A stretch of 64,000 nt of DNA from contig NZ_BAFV01000003.1 of assembly GCF_000308515.1 (NCBI RefSeq), positions 62,001 to 126,000 on the forward strand. Direction: 5' to 3'. The position numbers and the translations under genes are program-made. Positions 54,993 to 64,000 of the stretch are shown here, piece by piece. Origin of the DNA: Nocardia carnea NBRC 14403. Lineage in GTDB: Bacteria; Actinomycetota; Actinomycetes; Mycobacteriales; Mycobacteriaceae. Under the pieces are notes generated by a model. That model did no database searches. It worked only from the letters and a program-made list of their open reading frames with translations, and was not told the DNA's origin. Within the stretch, counting starts at the first letter, position 1, and each line of letters begins with the position of its first letter.

Positions 54993-57143
54993 GTGAGCGA
55001 AGCCAACATGATCGGTTGGGAGAAGGATTCGGACGGCATCGTCGTACTGACGATGGACGATCCGAACCAGGGCGCCAACACGATGAACGACCTCTACAAG
55101 AAGTCGATGACCGAAACGGTCGACCGGCTGGAGGCCGAGAAGGACGACATCACCGGTGTCGTGCTGACCTCCGCGAAGAAGACCTTCTTCGCCGGCGGCG
55201 ATCTGAAGAACATGATGCAGGTCGGCCCGGACAACGGTCCGGAGCTGATGGAAGAGCTGGGCGAGATCAAGTCGGCGCTGCGCCGGCTGGAGACCCTCGG
55301 CAAGCCCGTCGTCGCCGCCATCAACGGTGCCGCGCTGGGCGGCGGCCTGGAAATCGCGCTGGCGACCCACCACCGGGTCGCGGCCGATATCCCCGGCGTC
55401 GTGATCGGCCTGCCCGAGGCCACCCTCGGCCTGCTGCCCGCCGGTGGCGGCATCATCCGCACCGTGCGCATGCTCGGCCTGCAGAACGCGTTGATGCAGG
55501 TTCTGCTGCAGGGCCAGCGCAACAAGCCGGCCAAGGCCAAGGAGATCGGCCTGGTCGACGAGCTGGTCGGCTCGATCGACGAACTGGTGCCCGCCGCCAA
55601 GGCGTGGATCAAGGCCAATCCCGAGGGCGGCGTGCAGCCGTGGGACAAGAAGGGCTTCAAGATCCCGGGCGGCACCCCCGCCAGCCCAGCGTTCGCCGCC
55701 CAGCTCCCGGCCTTCCCGGCCAACCTGCGCAAGCAGCTCAAGGGCGCGAATATGCCCGCCCCGCGCGCCATCATGGCCGCGGCGGTCGAAGGCTCGCAGG
55801 TCGGCATCGACGATGCCTCGCTGATCGAGTCCCGCTACTTCGTGCACCTGCTCACCGGGCCGGTCGCGAAGAACATGATCCAGGCGTTCTTCTTCGATCT
55901 GCAGACCATCAACAACGGTGGTTCGCGGCCGAACGATGTGCCCAAGCGCGAGATCAAGAAGGTCGGCGTGCTCGGCGCGGGCATGATGGGCGCCGGTATC
56001 GCCTACGTCTCCGCCAAGGCCGGCTACGAGGTCGTGCTGAAGGACGTCACCATCGAGGCGGCCGAACGCGGTAAGGGCTACTCGGAGAAGATCGAGGCCA
56101 AGGCGCTGTCCCGGGGCAAGACCACCGAGGAGAAGTCCAAGGCGCTGCTCGACCGGATCAAGCCGAGCGCCGATGCCGCCGATTTCGCGGGCGTCGATTT
56201 CGTGATCGAGGCCGTCTTCGAGAGCACCGAGCTCAAGCACAAGGTGTTCCAGGAGATCGAGGATATCGTCACCCCGGACGCGCTGCTGGGCTCCAACACC
56301 TCCACCCTGCCGATCACCGGCCTGGCCGCGGGTGTCAAGCGCGAGCAGGACTTCATCGGTATCCACTTCTTCTCGCCGGTCGACAAGATGCCGCTGGTCG
56401 AGATCATCAAGGGTGAGAAGACCTCCGACGAGGCCCTGGCCCGGGTGTTCGACTACACCCTCGCCATCAAGAAGACCCCGATCGTCGTCAACGACAGCCG
56501 CGGTTTCTTCACCTCGCGCGTGATCGGCACCTTCGTCAACGAGGCGATCGCCATGCTGGGTGAGGGCATCGAGCCCGCCACCATCGAGCAGGCCGGTTCG
56601 CAGGCGGGCTACCCGGCCCCGCCGCTGCAGCTGACCGATGAGCTGAACATGAAGCTCATGCAGAAGATCGCGCGGGAGACCGAAGAGGCTGCCAAGGCCG
56701 GCGACGCCGCCATGGGCACCGAACGGCATCCGGCCATCGACGTGGTCGACTACATGGTCGAGCAGGGGCGCCCGGGGCGTCTCGAGAAGGCCGGCTTCTA
56801 CGAGTACGACGAGAACGGCAAGCGTCTCAACATCTGGCCGCAGCTGCGTGAGCACTTCAAGACCACGACCGGTTTCGGCGTGCCGCTGCAGGACCTGATC
56901 GACCGCATGCTGTTCGCCGAGGCCATCGAAACCCAGAAGTGCTTCGACGAAGGCGTGCTCGAGTCCACCGCGGACGCGAATATCGGCTCGATCTTCGGTA
57001 TCGGGTTCCCGGCCTGGACCGGTGGCGTGCACCAGTTCATCGTCGGCTACCCCGGCGGCCAGGCGGCCTTCGTGGCCCGGGCCGACGAGCTGGCGAAGAA
57101 GTACGGTAAGCGTTTCGAGGTCCCGGCCTCGCTGCGTAAGTAG
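54993..57143 (+). CDS. fadB: fatty acid oxidation multifunctional protein (enoyl-CoA hydratase/3-hydroxyacyl-CoA dehydrogenase)
   Basis: This 716-aa FadB fuses an N-terminal crotonase domain (AINGAALGGGLEIALATHHRVA and GLPEATLGLLPAGGG, with catalytic Glu) to a 3-hydroxyacyl-CoA dehydrogenase. The dehydrogenase part has Rossmann motif GVLGAGMMGAGIA at about residue 325, IGIHFFSPVDKMPLVEII with the catalytic His, and NDSRGFFTSRV. It hydrates 2-enoyl-CoA and oxidises the 3-hydroxy product, handing it to FadA. The GTG start follows AAGGAGAGA. The pair matches M. tuberculosis FadB/FadA (Rv0860/Rv0859), with gene order inverted (recalled). A strong terminator ends the operon. Confidence 0.95.
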   Translation: MSEANMIGWEKDSDGIVVLTMDDPNQGANTMNDLYKKSMTETVDRLEAEKDDITGVVLTSAKKTFFAGGDLKNMMQVGPDNGPELMEELGEIKSALRRLETLGKPVVAAINGAALGGGLEIALATHHRVAADIPGVVIGLPEATLGLLPAGGGIIRTVRMLGLQNALMQVLLQGQRNKPAKAKEIGLVDELVGSIDELVPAAKAWIKANPEGGVQPWDKKGFKIPGGTPASPAFAAQLPAFPANLRKQLKGANMPAPRAIMAAAVEGSQVGIDDASLIESRYFVHLLTGPVAKNMIQAFFFDLQTINNGGSRPNDVPKREIKKVGVLGAGMMGAGIAYVSAKAGYEVVLKDVTIEAAERGKGYSEKIEAKALSRGKTTEEKSKALLDRIKPSADAADFAGVDFVIEAVFESTELKHKVFQEIEDIVTPDALLGSNTSTLPITGLAAGVKREQDFIGIHFFSPVDKMPLVEIIKGEKTSDEALARVFDYTLAIKKTPIVVNDSRGFFTSRVIGTFVNEAIAMLGEGIEPATIEQAGSQAGYPAPPLQLTDELNMKLMQKIARETEEAAKAGDAAMGTERHPAIDVVDYMVEQGRPGRLEKAGFYEYDENGKRLNIWPQLREHFKTTTGFGVPLQDLIDRMLFAEAIETQKCFDEGVLESTADANIGSIFGIGFPAWTGGVHQFIVGYPGGQAAFVARADELAKKYGKRFEVPASLRK

Positions 57144-57179
57144 TCCCGGACCGGACGAACAGTCCGTTCGGACGATCGG

Positions 57180-57222
57180 CACAGCCCGCCCCACCTTTTC
57201 GTGGGGCGGGCTGTGTTTTTTT
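57180..57222 (+). terminator. strong intrinsic terminator of fadAB
   Basis: A perfect 15-bp stem (CACAGCCCGCCCCAC) and a 6-nt loop are followed by seven T residues, 37 bp past the fadB stop. It is the best rho-independent terminator in the window. Confidence 0.93.
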
Positions 57223-57753
57223 CGCGGCTCCTCCGGTGCCGAACCTCTCGGGGCCTCGCGGAACCGCTCGGTGCCTCGCCCGGGCTCCTACCACGCCGTG
57301 GAATACTTCGCTCCGCTCGGCGTGTCGCCGAATGTGTTCGGTTACCGGCCTACCCGGACGTTTCGAAGATTCGCCCCGGAATCGGCAACGGCCGGGTAGG
57401 CGCGACCGATAGATCTACTGGGACCGAAAGGCGCGCGGGGCAGTGCGGCCGGTTTGTTGTCGGATACCAGGGATATACCTGTATCAGCCGGCTTGTCCGG
57501 GGGCCGCCCCGTAGATGCGCCGCCGAGCAGCGCACGGCGCGGGCGCGCCCAGAACTACATACGGACCTTCGCCGACCAGCGTGTTCTGCGGTTGCGTGGG
57601 GCGGCGAACGCCCTGCCGAGAACTCAACACGCGAGCAAGGAGGAAAGCCGCGCATCCGGGTATTGCGCGCGCTACGTTGGAAGTGGATACCGGAACGGCG
57701 CCGCGGCGGCGTACTCCACCGCAGCCGGTTCGTAACGAGTGCGAGGTGGTGAG
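57223..57753. other. 530-bp intergenic region before the kinase gene
   Basis: Small frames here lack family features. A 20-bp tandem repeat (57241-57260 and 57261-57280, three mismatches) lies just past the fadAB terminator. The kinase gene's promoter should be here but is not obvious. Confidence 0.45.
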
Positions 57754-60700
57754 ATGATTCCACGAACGCGTTCGGGCCCACCGGGCCGCGAATCGGAGGA
57801 CTCCTACGCCACATCCGCCGTCGAGCCGGAAAGCGCTGGGGTGGAAAGCGGTAGGCCCGGCCCGGGGGCTCCGGAACGGGCGGCGCAGCCGAGCACCGAG
57901 GAACCCCGGGAATCCGGTGGTGCGGCTCCCGGTAGCGCCGAGTCCGGCAGCGACGACCCCGGCGGAGCCGAGCCCGACACCAGCGGAGCCGAGCCCGACA
58001 GCGGTGGCCCCGAGCCCACCATGGCAGTTCCGGGACGGGGGCCGGAGTCCGCGGGCGCCGAACCGGAGCGCATCGTCGAAGACCTGGCCGCCATGGGGCT
58101 GACCGAGGCGCAGGAGATCGGCCGCGGCGGCTTCGGCGTCGTATACCGGTGTGTGCAGCGGGCACTGGACCGTGTGGTCGCAGTGAAGGTGCTGTCGTCG
58201 GATCTGGACCCGGAGAGCCGGGAACGATTCCTGCGCGAAGAGCACGCCATGGGCAGGCTGTCCGGGCATCCGAATATCGTCGACATCCTGCAGGTGGATG
58301 TGACAGCCAGTGGCCTGCCGTTCATCGTGATGCCGTTCGCCACGCACGGGTCGCTGGAACGCCTCGTCCATGACCTGGGCCCGTTGAGCTGGGCCGATAC
58401 CCTCCGTGCCGGAGTGAAACTGGCCGGGGCGATCGAGAGCGCACACCGGACCCGGATCCTGCACCGCGATGTGAAACCGGCCAATGTGCTGCTCAGTTCC
58501 TACGGCGAACCGCAGCTCACCGATTTCGGGATCGCGCGGATGCCCGGCGGTTTCCGCACTTCGGACAGTCAGATCACCGGATCACCGGCATTCACCGCGC
58601 CCGAGGTACTCAAAGGCGAGGAACCCACCGTCCGATCCGATGTGTACGGCCTGGGCGCGACATTGTTCGCTCTGCTCACCGGTCATGCGGCGTTCGAACG
58701 GCAGGCCGGAGAGCGGGTGGTCGCGCAATTCCTGCGGATCACCACGCAACCGGTGCCCGACCTCCGTGACCAGGACATACCGGCCGATGTGGCCGCCGCG
58801 ATCGAAGAGGCGATGGCGCAGGACCCGCAGGATCGCCCGGTCTCCGCCTACGAGTTCGGTGAGATGTTGCGGGAGGTCCAGATAGCGCACGGGCAGGTCC
58901 CGGACGATATGGCGTTACTGGACCCGGAGATCACCGCGATGGAAACGGGACCGCCGGCGCACGACCGGCAGCCGCCCGCGGTGACCGCCCGCCGCAGCTG
59001 GCCGCTGCTGCCGCCGACGGCCGCCGGCTGGTTGAGCGGCACCGGCGCACATCCACGGAGGGCCACCGGCGAGACCGGCCCGCGCGGCAGCACTTCCGGT
59101 CGGCAGGAAGTGGTGTCGGGCGCACGACGGCGCTCCCCGGCCACCCTGCCGCCGAGCCCGGCCACGAAGTTCCGGCCGCCGACACCACCGCGGGAGCCGG
59201 TGCGCCGGCCGCGGCTGCTCGATATCCTGCGCACCGGTGTGGAACGCCGGCTCACCGTGATCCACGCCCCCGCCGGTTTCGGTAAGAGCGTGCTGGCGGC
59301 GCAGTGGCGCGACGAGCTGGAGGGGCTCGGACTACCGGTCGCCTGGATCGGGATCGACAGCGGCGACGACCACGAGGTCTGGTTCCTCGCGCACCTCATC
59401 GAGGCCATTCACCGGGTGCGGCCCGATATCGGGGCAGGTCTGGGGCAGATGCTCGAGGAGCGGCCCGCGGATTCGGTCACTATCGCGGAATCCAGCCTGA
59501 TCACCGAACTACACACCAGCGGGGAACCGGTGGTGGTGATCATCGACGACTGGCATCGGCTTACCGACCCCGGCGCGAAACGGGTGCTGTCGAGCCTGCT
59601 GGACAGCGGATGTCACCATCTGCGGCTCGTGGTGACCAGCCGAGATCCCTCGGAACTGCCCATCGGCCGGATGCGGATGAACGACGAACTGGTGCAGCTC
59701 GATTCCGCGCAGCTGCGGCTCACCCGCGCCGAGGTCGGGGAGATCCTGGTGCGCCGCAACGGTTTCGCTCTCGACGATGAACAGCTGGACCGGCTGTACA
59801 CCGCCACCGACGGGTGGCCCGCGGCGATCCAGTTGATCAGTCTCGCGCTGCGCGACGATCCCGATCCGGCTGTCCTGGTGGAACGCCTGTCCGAGGGCGG
59901 GCACGGTATCCGCGAATATCTGGCCGAGAACGTGCTCGACGCCCTCGAACCCGAGATGCTCGACTTCCTCGCCGTGATCGCGGTGGCCGAGCAGGCGAAC
60001 GGTTCGCTGGCCATTGCGCTCACCGGTAACTCCGAGGCGCCTCGACTGCTGGAGCAGGCCGAGCGGCGCGAGTTGTTCGTGCGGCGTGCCGATGACGAAC
60101 CGGAATGGTTCCAGATGCAGCCGTTGTTCGCCGAATATCTGCGTGCCCGCCTGGACCGGACGGATCCGGGCCAGGTGAAAACCCTGCACCGCCGGGCCGC
60201 ACGGTGGTATGCCGAACACCAGCTGCTGCGCCGCGCGGTGGACCATTCGCTGGCCGGGACCGATTTCAAGACGGCGCTAGATCTGCTCGAGAACGGCGGG
60301 ATGGATCTGATCGACGGTTCGCGGGTCGCGACACTGCTCGGTTCGGTGTCCAAACTTCCCGTCCAGCAGGTGGCCTCGCGTTCGAAGCTGCTGATGGCGG
60401 TCGCGCGGGCCAATGTGAATCTGCAACAGTCCACCGCAGCCCGTTCGGCGCTGAATCGGCTGTCGAATGTGCTCTCCCGGAGCCCGGAGGACGACGGGGA
60501 GGTGCGCAAACAGCGCTGCCAGGCCGATGTACTGGCCGCGGCCGACGAGATCTCGCACGACCGCTCCGCGGGTGTACTCGAACAGGTCGCCGAATCGCTG
60601 CGCCATCCCGGCGAACTACCCGCCTGGACGGTCGCCACAGCGGCCAATATCCACGCCTACGTGCGAATTTGCGAATTCGACTATCGGGCGGCGAGCGAAA

Positions 60701-61653
60701 TGCTGGAGTGGGCGCGACCGTATCAGGAACGCTCCCGGGAGCCGCTCGGGGAGATCTTCGCCTGGTGCGGACGCGGCCTCATCGCCTACGAGCAGCTGGA
60801 TACCGCGGTGGCGTTGAGTGCCTACCGGCAGGCTTACAAAACGGCTCAGATGCGGTCCGGGCCGCGTTCGCACGGGGTCCGGGCCGCTGCCGGACTGCTG
60901 GGAGAGCTCGAATACCGGCGCGGTGATCTGGCCGCCGCCGAGGAACTGTTCGACGAGTCCTACCAGCTGGTGGCGCGGGTCGGGCCGATCGAATCGCTGA
61001 TCGCCACCATTGTGACCGGCGCGCGGGTGAAGGCATTACTCGGTGATCTACCGGCGGCCGCGGTGCGGCTGGGGGAGGGGGCGCGGATCGCCGCGGACCA
61101 CCAGCTGACCCGGCTGGCCGCGCAGATCCGGGCCGAGCAGTTCCGGCTGGGCGTGGTCGCGCCCGATCGTGCTCCGGAAAGCACGGCGGCCGTCGCCGGC
61201 AATTTCCTCGAACCCGGCCGCGAACCCGAGCATCCGGTGGTGCCGTCGGTGCTGGATATGGAGGCCGGCGAGATCGCCACCATCCGGGCCCTGCTGGCAG
61301 GCGGTACCCGGCAGGAGCACGAACGCGCGGCCCGGCATGCACGGGCACTCCAAAGCCGCACGCGGGACCAGGGGCGGCCCCGCGCCGAGCTGGATCTCTC
61401 GCTGCTGCTCGCCGAATCGCTGGCTGCCGCCGGCTGGGTCGGTGAGGCCGCCGCGCTGCTGGCGCCGGTGGTCGCCACCTGCGCCGAGCTCGGCTGGACC
61501 CGGCCGCTGCTCGATGCGGGACCGGCGGTACTCGAGATCATGCGGGTCCTGCGCGACGATCTACCGGTATCCACCCCGGACGGAACGGACACGGTTCGCA
61601 CGCTGGGTGAGAACCGTGTCCCGATCCGTTTCCTGGACGAGCTGCTGAGCTGA
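57754..61653 (+). CDS. pknK: PknK-like serine/threonine kinase fused to MalT-type ATPase
   Basis: This 1299-aa signalling protein resembles PknK. An N-terminal acidic extension of about 110 residues (Glu/Pro/Ser/Gly repeats) precedes a Ser/Thr kinase: glycine loop GRGGFGVV (123-130), Lys145, HRDVKPANV with catalytic Asp239, DFGIAR and APEVLKG. A linker leads to a STAND/MalT-type ATPase, with Walker A APAGFGKS (about 504-511) and VVVIIDDWHRL. Then come TPR-like helical repeats to the C-terminus. There is no LuxR helix-turn-helix at the end, as in PknK but unlike MalT. It probably relays a stress or metabolite signal by phosphorylating regulators. It is convergent with the methyltransferase gene, with one base between stops. 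Confidence 0.88.
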   Translation: MIPRTRSGPPGRESEDSYATSAVEPESAGVESGRPGPGAPERAAQPSTEEPRESGGAAPGSAESGSDDPGGAEPDTSGAEPDSGGPEPTMAVPGRGPESAGAEPERIVEDLAAMGLTEAQEIGRGGFGVVYRCVQRALDRVVAVKVLSSDLDPESRERFLREEHAMGRLSGHPNIVDILQVDVTASGLPFIVMPFATHGSLERLVHDLGPLSWADTLRAGVKLAGAIESAHRTRILHRDVKPANVLLSSYGEPQLTDFGIARMPGGFRTSDSQITGSPAFTAPEVLKGEEPTVRSDVYGLGATLFALLTGHAAFERQAGERVVAQFLRITTQPVPDLRDQDIPADVAAAIEEAMAQDPQDRPVSAYEFGEMLREVQIAHGQVPDDMALLDPEITAMETGPPAHDRQPPAVTARRSWPLLPPTAAGWLSGTGAHPRRATGETGPRGSTSGRQEVVSGARRRSPATLPPSPATKFRPPTPPREPVRRPRLLDILRTGVERRLTVIHAPAGFGKSVLAAQWRDELEGLGLPVAWIGIDSGDDHEVWFLAHLIEAIHRVRPDIGAGLGQMLEERPADSVTIAESSLITELHTSGEPVVVIIDDWHRLTDPGAKRVLSSLLDSGCHHLRLVVTSRDPSELPIGRMRMNDELVQLDSAQLRLTRAEVGEILVRRNGFALDDEQLDRLYTATDGWPAAIQLISLALRDDPDPAVLVERLSEGGHGIREYLAENVLDALEPEMLDFLAVIAVAEQANGSLAIALTGNSEAPRLLEQAERRELFVRRADDEPEWFQMQPLFAEYLRARLDRTDPGQVKTLHRRAARWYAEHQLLRRAVDHSLAGTDFKTALDLLENGGMDLIDGSRVATLLGSVSKLPVQQVASRSKLLMAVARANVNLQQSTAARSALNRLSNVLSRSPEDDGEVRKQRCQADVLAAADEISHDRSAGVLEQVAESLRHPGELPAWTVATAANIHAYVRICEFDYRAASEMLEWARPYQERSREPLGEIFAWCGRGLIAYEQLDTAVALSAYRQAYKTAQMRSGPRSHGVRAAAGLLGELEYRRGDLAAAEELFDESYQLVARVGPIESLIATIVTGARVKALLGDLPAAAVRLGEGARIAADHQLTRLAAQIRAEQFRLGVVAPDRAPESTAAVAGNFLEPGREPEHPVVPSVLDMEAGEIATIRALLAGGTRQEHERAARHARALQSRTRDQGRPRAELDLSLLLAESLAAAGWVGEAAALLAPVVATCAELGWTRPLLDAGPAVLEIMRVLRDDLPVSTPDGTDTVRTLGENRVPIRFLDELLS

Positions 61654-61654
61654 T

Positions 61655-62971
61655 CTAGGGCTGCCACCAAGGCCGCAGCGGCACCTCCGGTTTACCGGAA
61701 CTGCCCAGTTTGACCCCGAGTACCTGGTGCAACTGCACCACGTTGCGCTCGAATCCCAGCCGGCTGCCCGCCATGTACAGGCCCCACACCTTCGCGGTGC
61801 CCTCGCCGGCTTCGGCGACACAGGCATCCCAGTTGGCCACCAGGTTCTTGCACCATTCCGCGAGAGTCAGCGCGTAGTGTTCGCGCAGGTTCTCCTCGTG
61901 CAGCACCTCGAGCCCGACATTCTGGATATCGCTGATGATGCGACCCGAGCCGATGAGCTCCCCGTCGGGGAAGACATAGCGGTCGATGAAATCTCCGGCC
62001 TTCGTGGTGCGGGTGTTGTCCGGCCGGGTGATGCAGTGGTTCAGGAACAAGCCGCCGTCGCGCAGTTTGCCCTGGATGAACCGGAAATAGGACGGGTAGT
62101 TGTGGACCCCGATATGTTCGGTGAGTCCGATCGAGGACAGCGCGTCGAACTGGCCCTCGGGCACATCGCGGTAATCCGAATGCCGCACCTCGGCGAGATC
62201 GCTCAGTCCTTCTTCGGCGATCTTCTTCTGCGCCCACGCGGCCTGTTCGGCCGAGAGGGTCGCCCCGATGACGTGGACTCCACGTTTGGCGGCGTAGCGC
62301 ACCATGCCACCCCAGCCGCAGCCGATATCGAGCAGCCGGTCGCCCTCCTTCAGCGCGAGCTTCTCGAAGACCAGCCGGTACTTGTTCTCCTGCGCCTGCT
62401 CCAGCGTCCAATCCCGCTCGCCGTAACACGCGCAGGTGTAGGTCATGGAGGGGCCGAGCACGTACTCGTAGAAGGTGTTCGAGACGTCGTAGTGATGGTG
62501 GATGACCTCGGCATCGCGGGCCTTGGAATGCCGCAGACCCTCCATCGCGATCCGGCGCCACCGCGGCACCGTCTCCTGCGGCGGCGGCGGTACCGGGCGC
62601 AGCCGCTCCCAGCCCAGCGAGCGGGCGATCGCCACCAGCGAAAGCGCCGACGGACGTTTGAACTTCAGGTCCGTCATCGCCGCGAGGATTTCGTAGGGAT
62701 CGCCGGGGTGCACACCCGCAGCGTCCATATCTCCGGCGATGTAGGCGCGGGCCAGGCCGAGATCACCCGGCGCGTTGGCGAGATAGTTGATACCGCGTGG
62801 ATTGCGGATCTCCAGCGCGAAATCGGATTCCACCGGGCCGGTGGTGCTGCCGTCATAGGCGGTCAGCTTGATGGGAACATCGCCGTCGACCAAGGTCTCG
62901 ACGACTTCGGCGATACTGAGCCGGGTGCCCAGATCCGCAAAAGCATCGGATCTATCCTTGAATGTCGTCAT
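61655..62971 (-). CDS. cyclopropane-fatty-acyl-phospholipid synthase family methyltransferase
   Basis: This 438-aa SAM-dependent enzyme is of the CFA synthase family. It has the N-terminal region LEIRNPRGINYLANAPGDLGLARAYI, HHHYDVSNTFYEYVLGPSMTYTCACY (bicarbonate/lipid site) and SAM motif LLDIGCGWGG (213-222). ATLSAEQAAWA and SSIGLTEHIGVHNY follow. It methylates the double bond of phospholipid acyl chains. Its partner upstream gene, which overlaps by four bases, is an FAD oxidase, so the pair probably makes 10-methyl branched chains (tuberculostearic acid type) rather than cyclopropanes. The pairing matches the recalled TmsB-TmsA and M. tuberculosis Rv3720-Rv3719 arrangement. Confidence 0.9.
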   Translation of the reverse strand: MTTFKDRSDAFADLGTRLSIAEVVETLVDGDVPIKLTAYDGSTTGPVESDFALEIRNPRGINYLANAPGDLGLARAYIAGDMDAAGVHPGDPYEILAAMTDLKFKRPSALSLVAIARSLGWERLRPVPPPPQETVPRWRRIAMEGLRHSKARDAEVIHHHYDVSNTFYEYVLGPSMTYTCACYGERDWTLEQAQENKYRLVFEKLALKEGDRLLDIGCGWGGMVRYAAKRGVHVIGATLSAEQAAWAQKKIAEEGLSDLAEVRHSDYRDVPEGQFDALSSIGLTEHIGVHNYPSYFRFIQGKLRDGGLFLNHCITRPDNTRTTKAGDFIDRYVFPDGELIGSGRIISDIQNVGLEVLHEENLREHYALTLAEWCKNLVANWDACVAEAGEGTAKVWGLYMAGSRLGFERNVVQLHQVLGVKLGSSGKPEVPLRPWWQP

Positions 62972-64000
62972 CTGCGTTGCACCGCCTTCGAATACAGATC
63001 CAGCAGGCGCTGGCCGGGATCGTAGCGTTTCTTCAATTCTTTGTATCTCTCACCGCCGTACAGGGCGGCAAACTCCTCGGGTTCGTAATATGAATCCGAG
63101 TACAGGGATTTGTGTCCGTCGAATTCGGTGACGGTTTTCTCGATGGCACGATTTGCCGCACCATCTATCCGGCCGGGCGATTTGGGCACCGCCGACCAGA
63201 AGCCTATGTTCACGTACGTACGACCGGTCCGCAGCGGATACAGCGGCCACGGCTGGGTTCCGGTCGCGGCGCCGGTATCGCGCAGCCGCAGCGGGCACAG
63301 CCAGATGGGTTCGATGGGAATTTCGCGCAGGAACCATTCCATGAAATCCGCGGTGCGTTCCACCGGGACCTCGATATCCTGCACCACACGCTCCTGCGGT
63401 GGATTTCCTTTACGCGCCTCGAGTTTGTCGCCGATGTTGTAGCGGTGATCGAGGGCGATCAGTTTCCAGTAGAAACTGCTGCGGCGGTAGCGTTTCGGCC
63501 AGAAGCGGCGGATGTTCGGGTTCTGCGTACCGAACGCGCGGGAGCACCAGAACCAGTCGGTATCCCAGCGCCACAGGTAATCGTGGATGGTGAGACGGTC
63601 CCGTTTCGCCTCGGGGCCGTCGTGCTGGATGGACCGGTAGTAGATATCCATATCGGTGTAATCGCTGATCGGGCCGGGTTCGTCGGTCTGCCGCCCGAGC
63701 GTCAGGTAGCTCTCCCCGGCGCTGAACACCACACCGTCGAGGTAGTCGACCGCTTCCCCGTCGTAGTTGCGCTCCAGCACGATCCGATCGAGTGTGGCTT
63801 CGAGTTCATGCAGATCGTGGAACCGCAGATGCCGCAACGCCACATAGGGCGGCACCGATTCCAGTTCGATCTTCAGTCGGGTGGTGTAGCCCAGGGTGCC
63901 GTAGGAGTTCGGGAACCCGCGGAACAAATCGGCGTCCGAGCCGTCCGGGGTGATGGTGACGATTTCTCCCGCACCGGTGAGCACCTCCATCTCGAGCACC
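62968..64000 (-). CDS. FAD-linked oxidase, partner of the fatty-acid methyltransferase (partial)
   Basis: This is the C-terminal 343 residues of a FAD-dependent oxidoreductase of the FAD-linked (PCMH/BBE-like) family; the 5' end lies beyond the window. Visible segments are the FAD-domain end NSYGTLGYTTRLKIELE and the substrate-domain stretch ERTADFMEWFLREIPIEPIWLCPLRL. The C-terminus EEFAALYGGERYKELKKRYDPGQRLLDLYSKAVQRR is typical of DHCR24-like reductases. It reduces the methylene intermediate left by the CFA-type methyltransferase in 10-methylstearate synthesis (family inference). The stop overlaps the methyltransferase start by 4 bp (ATGA), so the two form one operon. Confidence 0.88.
   Translation of the reverse strand, partial: VLEMEVLTGAGEIVTITPDGSDADLFRGFPNSYGTLGYTTRLKIELESVPPYVALRHLRFHDLHELEATLDRIVLERNYDGEAVDYLDGVVFSAGESYLTLGRQTDEPGPISDYTDMDIYYRSIQHDGPEAKRDRLTIHDYLWRWDTDWFWCSRAFGTQNPNIRRFWPKRYRRSSFYWKLIALDHRYNIGDKLEARKGNPPQERVVQDIEVPVERTADFMEWFLREIPIEPIWLCPLRLRDTGAATGTQPWPLYPLRTGRTYVNIGFWSAVPKSPGRIDGAANRAIEKTVTEFDGHKSLYSDSYYEPEEFAALYGGERYKELKKRYDPGQRLLDLYSKAVQRR

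Noticed and set aside
54972..57194. 740-codon open frame antisense to fadB
   Set aside because: The same shadow effect: the highly biased codon use of fadB leaves the opposite frame free of stops. No family resemblance.
61500..61653. LuxR helix-turn-helix at the C-terminus of the kinase/ATPase
   Set aside because: The last 60 residues lack the conserved LuxR pattern and read as TPR-like helices plus a short tail.

Overview
The window is a high-GC actinobacterial chromosome segment. It most resembles Nocardia or a close mycolic-acid-producing relative (Mycobacteriales). Supporting evidence: the antigen-85-like secreted esterase, three MMPL exporters, a WS/DGAT acyltransferase, PPE/EspG type VII secretion genes, DUF397 and mycothiol-dependent-isomerase families, frequent GTG starts, and a gene content that matches parts of the Mycobacterium tuberculosis Rv3719-Rv3722c and Rv3752c-Rv3772 neighbourhoods as I remember them. 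No rRNA, CRISPR array, prophage or insertion sequence was recognised.

Layout. 0.3-5.5 kb: lactate-monooxygenase-like flavoenzyme, tRNA-Ser(UGA), a RelE-type toxin-antitoxin pair with a divergent orphan antitoxin, a glycolipid-binding-like protein, tyrA, tadA with its companion gene, and tRNA-Ser(CGA). 5.5-9.5 kb: an accessory metabolic cluster (C-terminally short flavin reductase, TetR, SDR, MHS-type transporter). 9.5-13.1 kb: MMPL-TetR operon, a degraded SDR remnant with GC-rich hairpins, tRNA-Arg(ACG) and tRNA-Ser(GCU). 13.2-19.1 kb: a hydrolase with an Asp at the nucleophile position, the aromatic/histidinol-phosphate aminotransferase, a secreted esterase, a C5-methyltransferase with Vsr endonuclease, and a maleylpyruvate-isomerase-fold protein. 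19.4-26.8 kb: a second MMPL divergent from a TetR-Rrf2-ABC-ABC operon encoding a heterodimeric exporter.

26.9-32.0 kb: genes for queuosine base salvage and use (tgt, a YhhQ-type transporter, gluQ) interleaved with small membrane proteins. 32.5-35.2 kb: DUF397, a WS/DGAT-like acyltransferase and an unknown membrane coiled-coil protein. 35.4-38.9 kb: tRNA-Ser(GGA), SRP RNA, aspC, a methyltransferase and an HhH-GPD repair protein. 38.9-42.3 kb: a three-gene type VII secretion substrate/chaperone operon (small Esx/EspC-like, PPE-like, EspG). 42.9-50.2 kb: ROK regulator, DUF2207 protein, zinc metallopeptidase and a third MMPL-TetR operon with a clear 29-bp operator dyad. 50.3-57.2 kb: dnaX with an expanded repeat-bearing linker, then the fadA-fadB beta-oxidation operon. 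57.7-64 kb: a PknK-like kinase/ATPase, convergent with a SAM methyltransferase plus FAD oxidase pair of the 10-methyl fatty-acid type; the oxidase runs off the window edge.

Several genes act as sets: tgt/yhhQ/gluQ for wobble-base modification of tRNA, PPE/EspG for T7SS export, the methyltransferase/Vsr pair for methylation plus mismatch repair, the two ABC half-transporters as one exporter, fadA/fadB for beta-oxidation, and each MMPL pump with its own adjacent TetR. All four serine isoacceptor tRNAs (UGA, CGA, GCU, GGA) lie within 34 kb.
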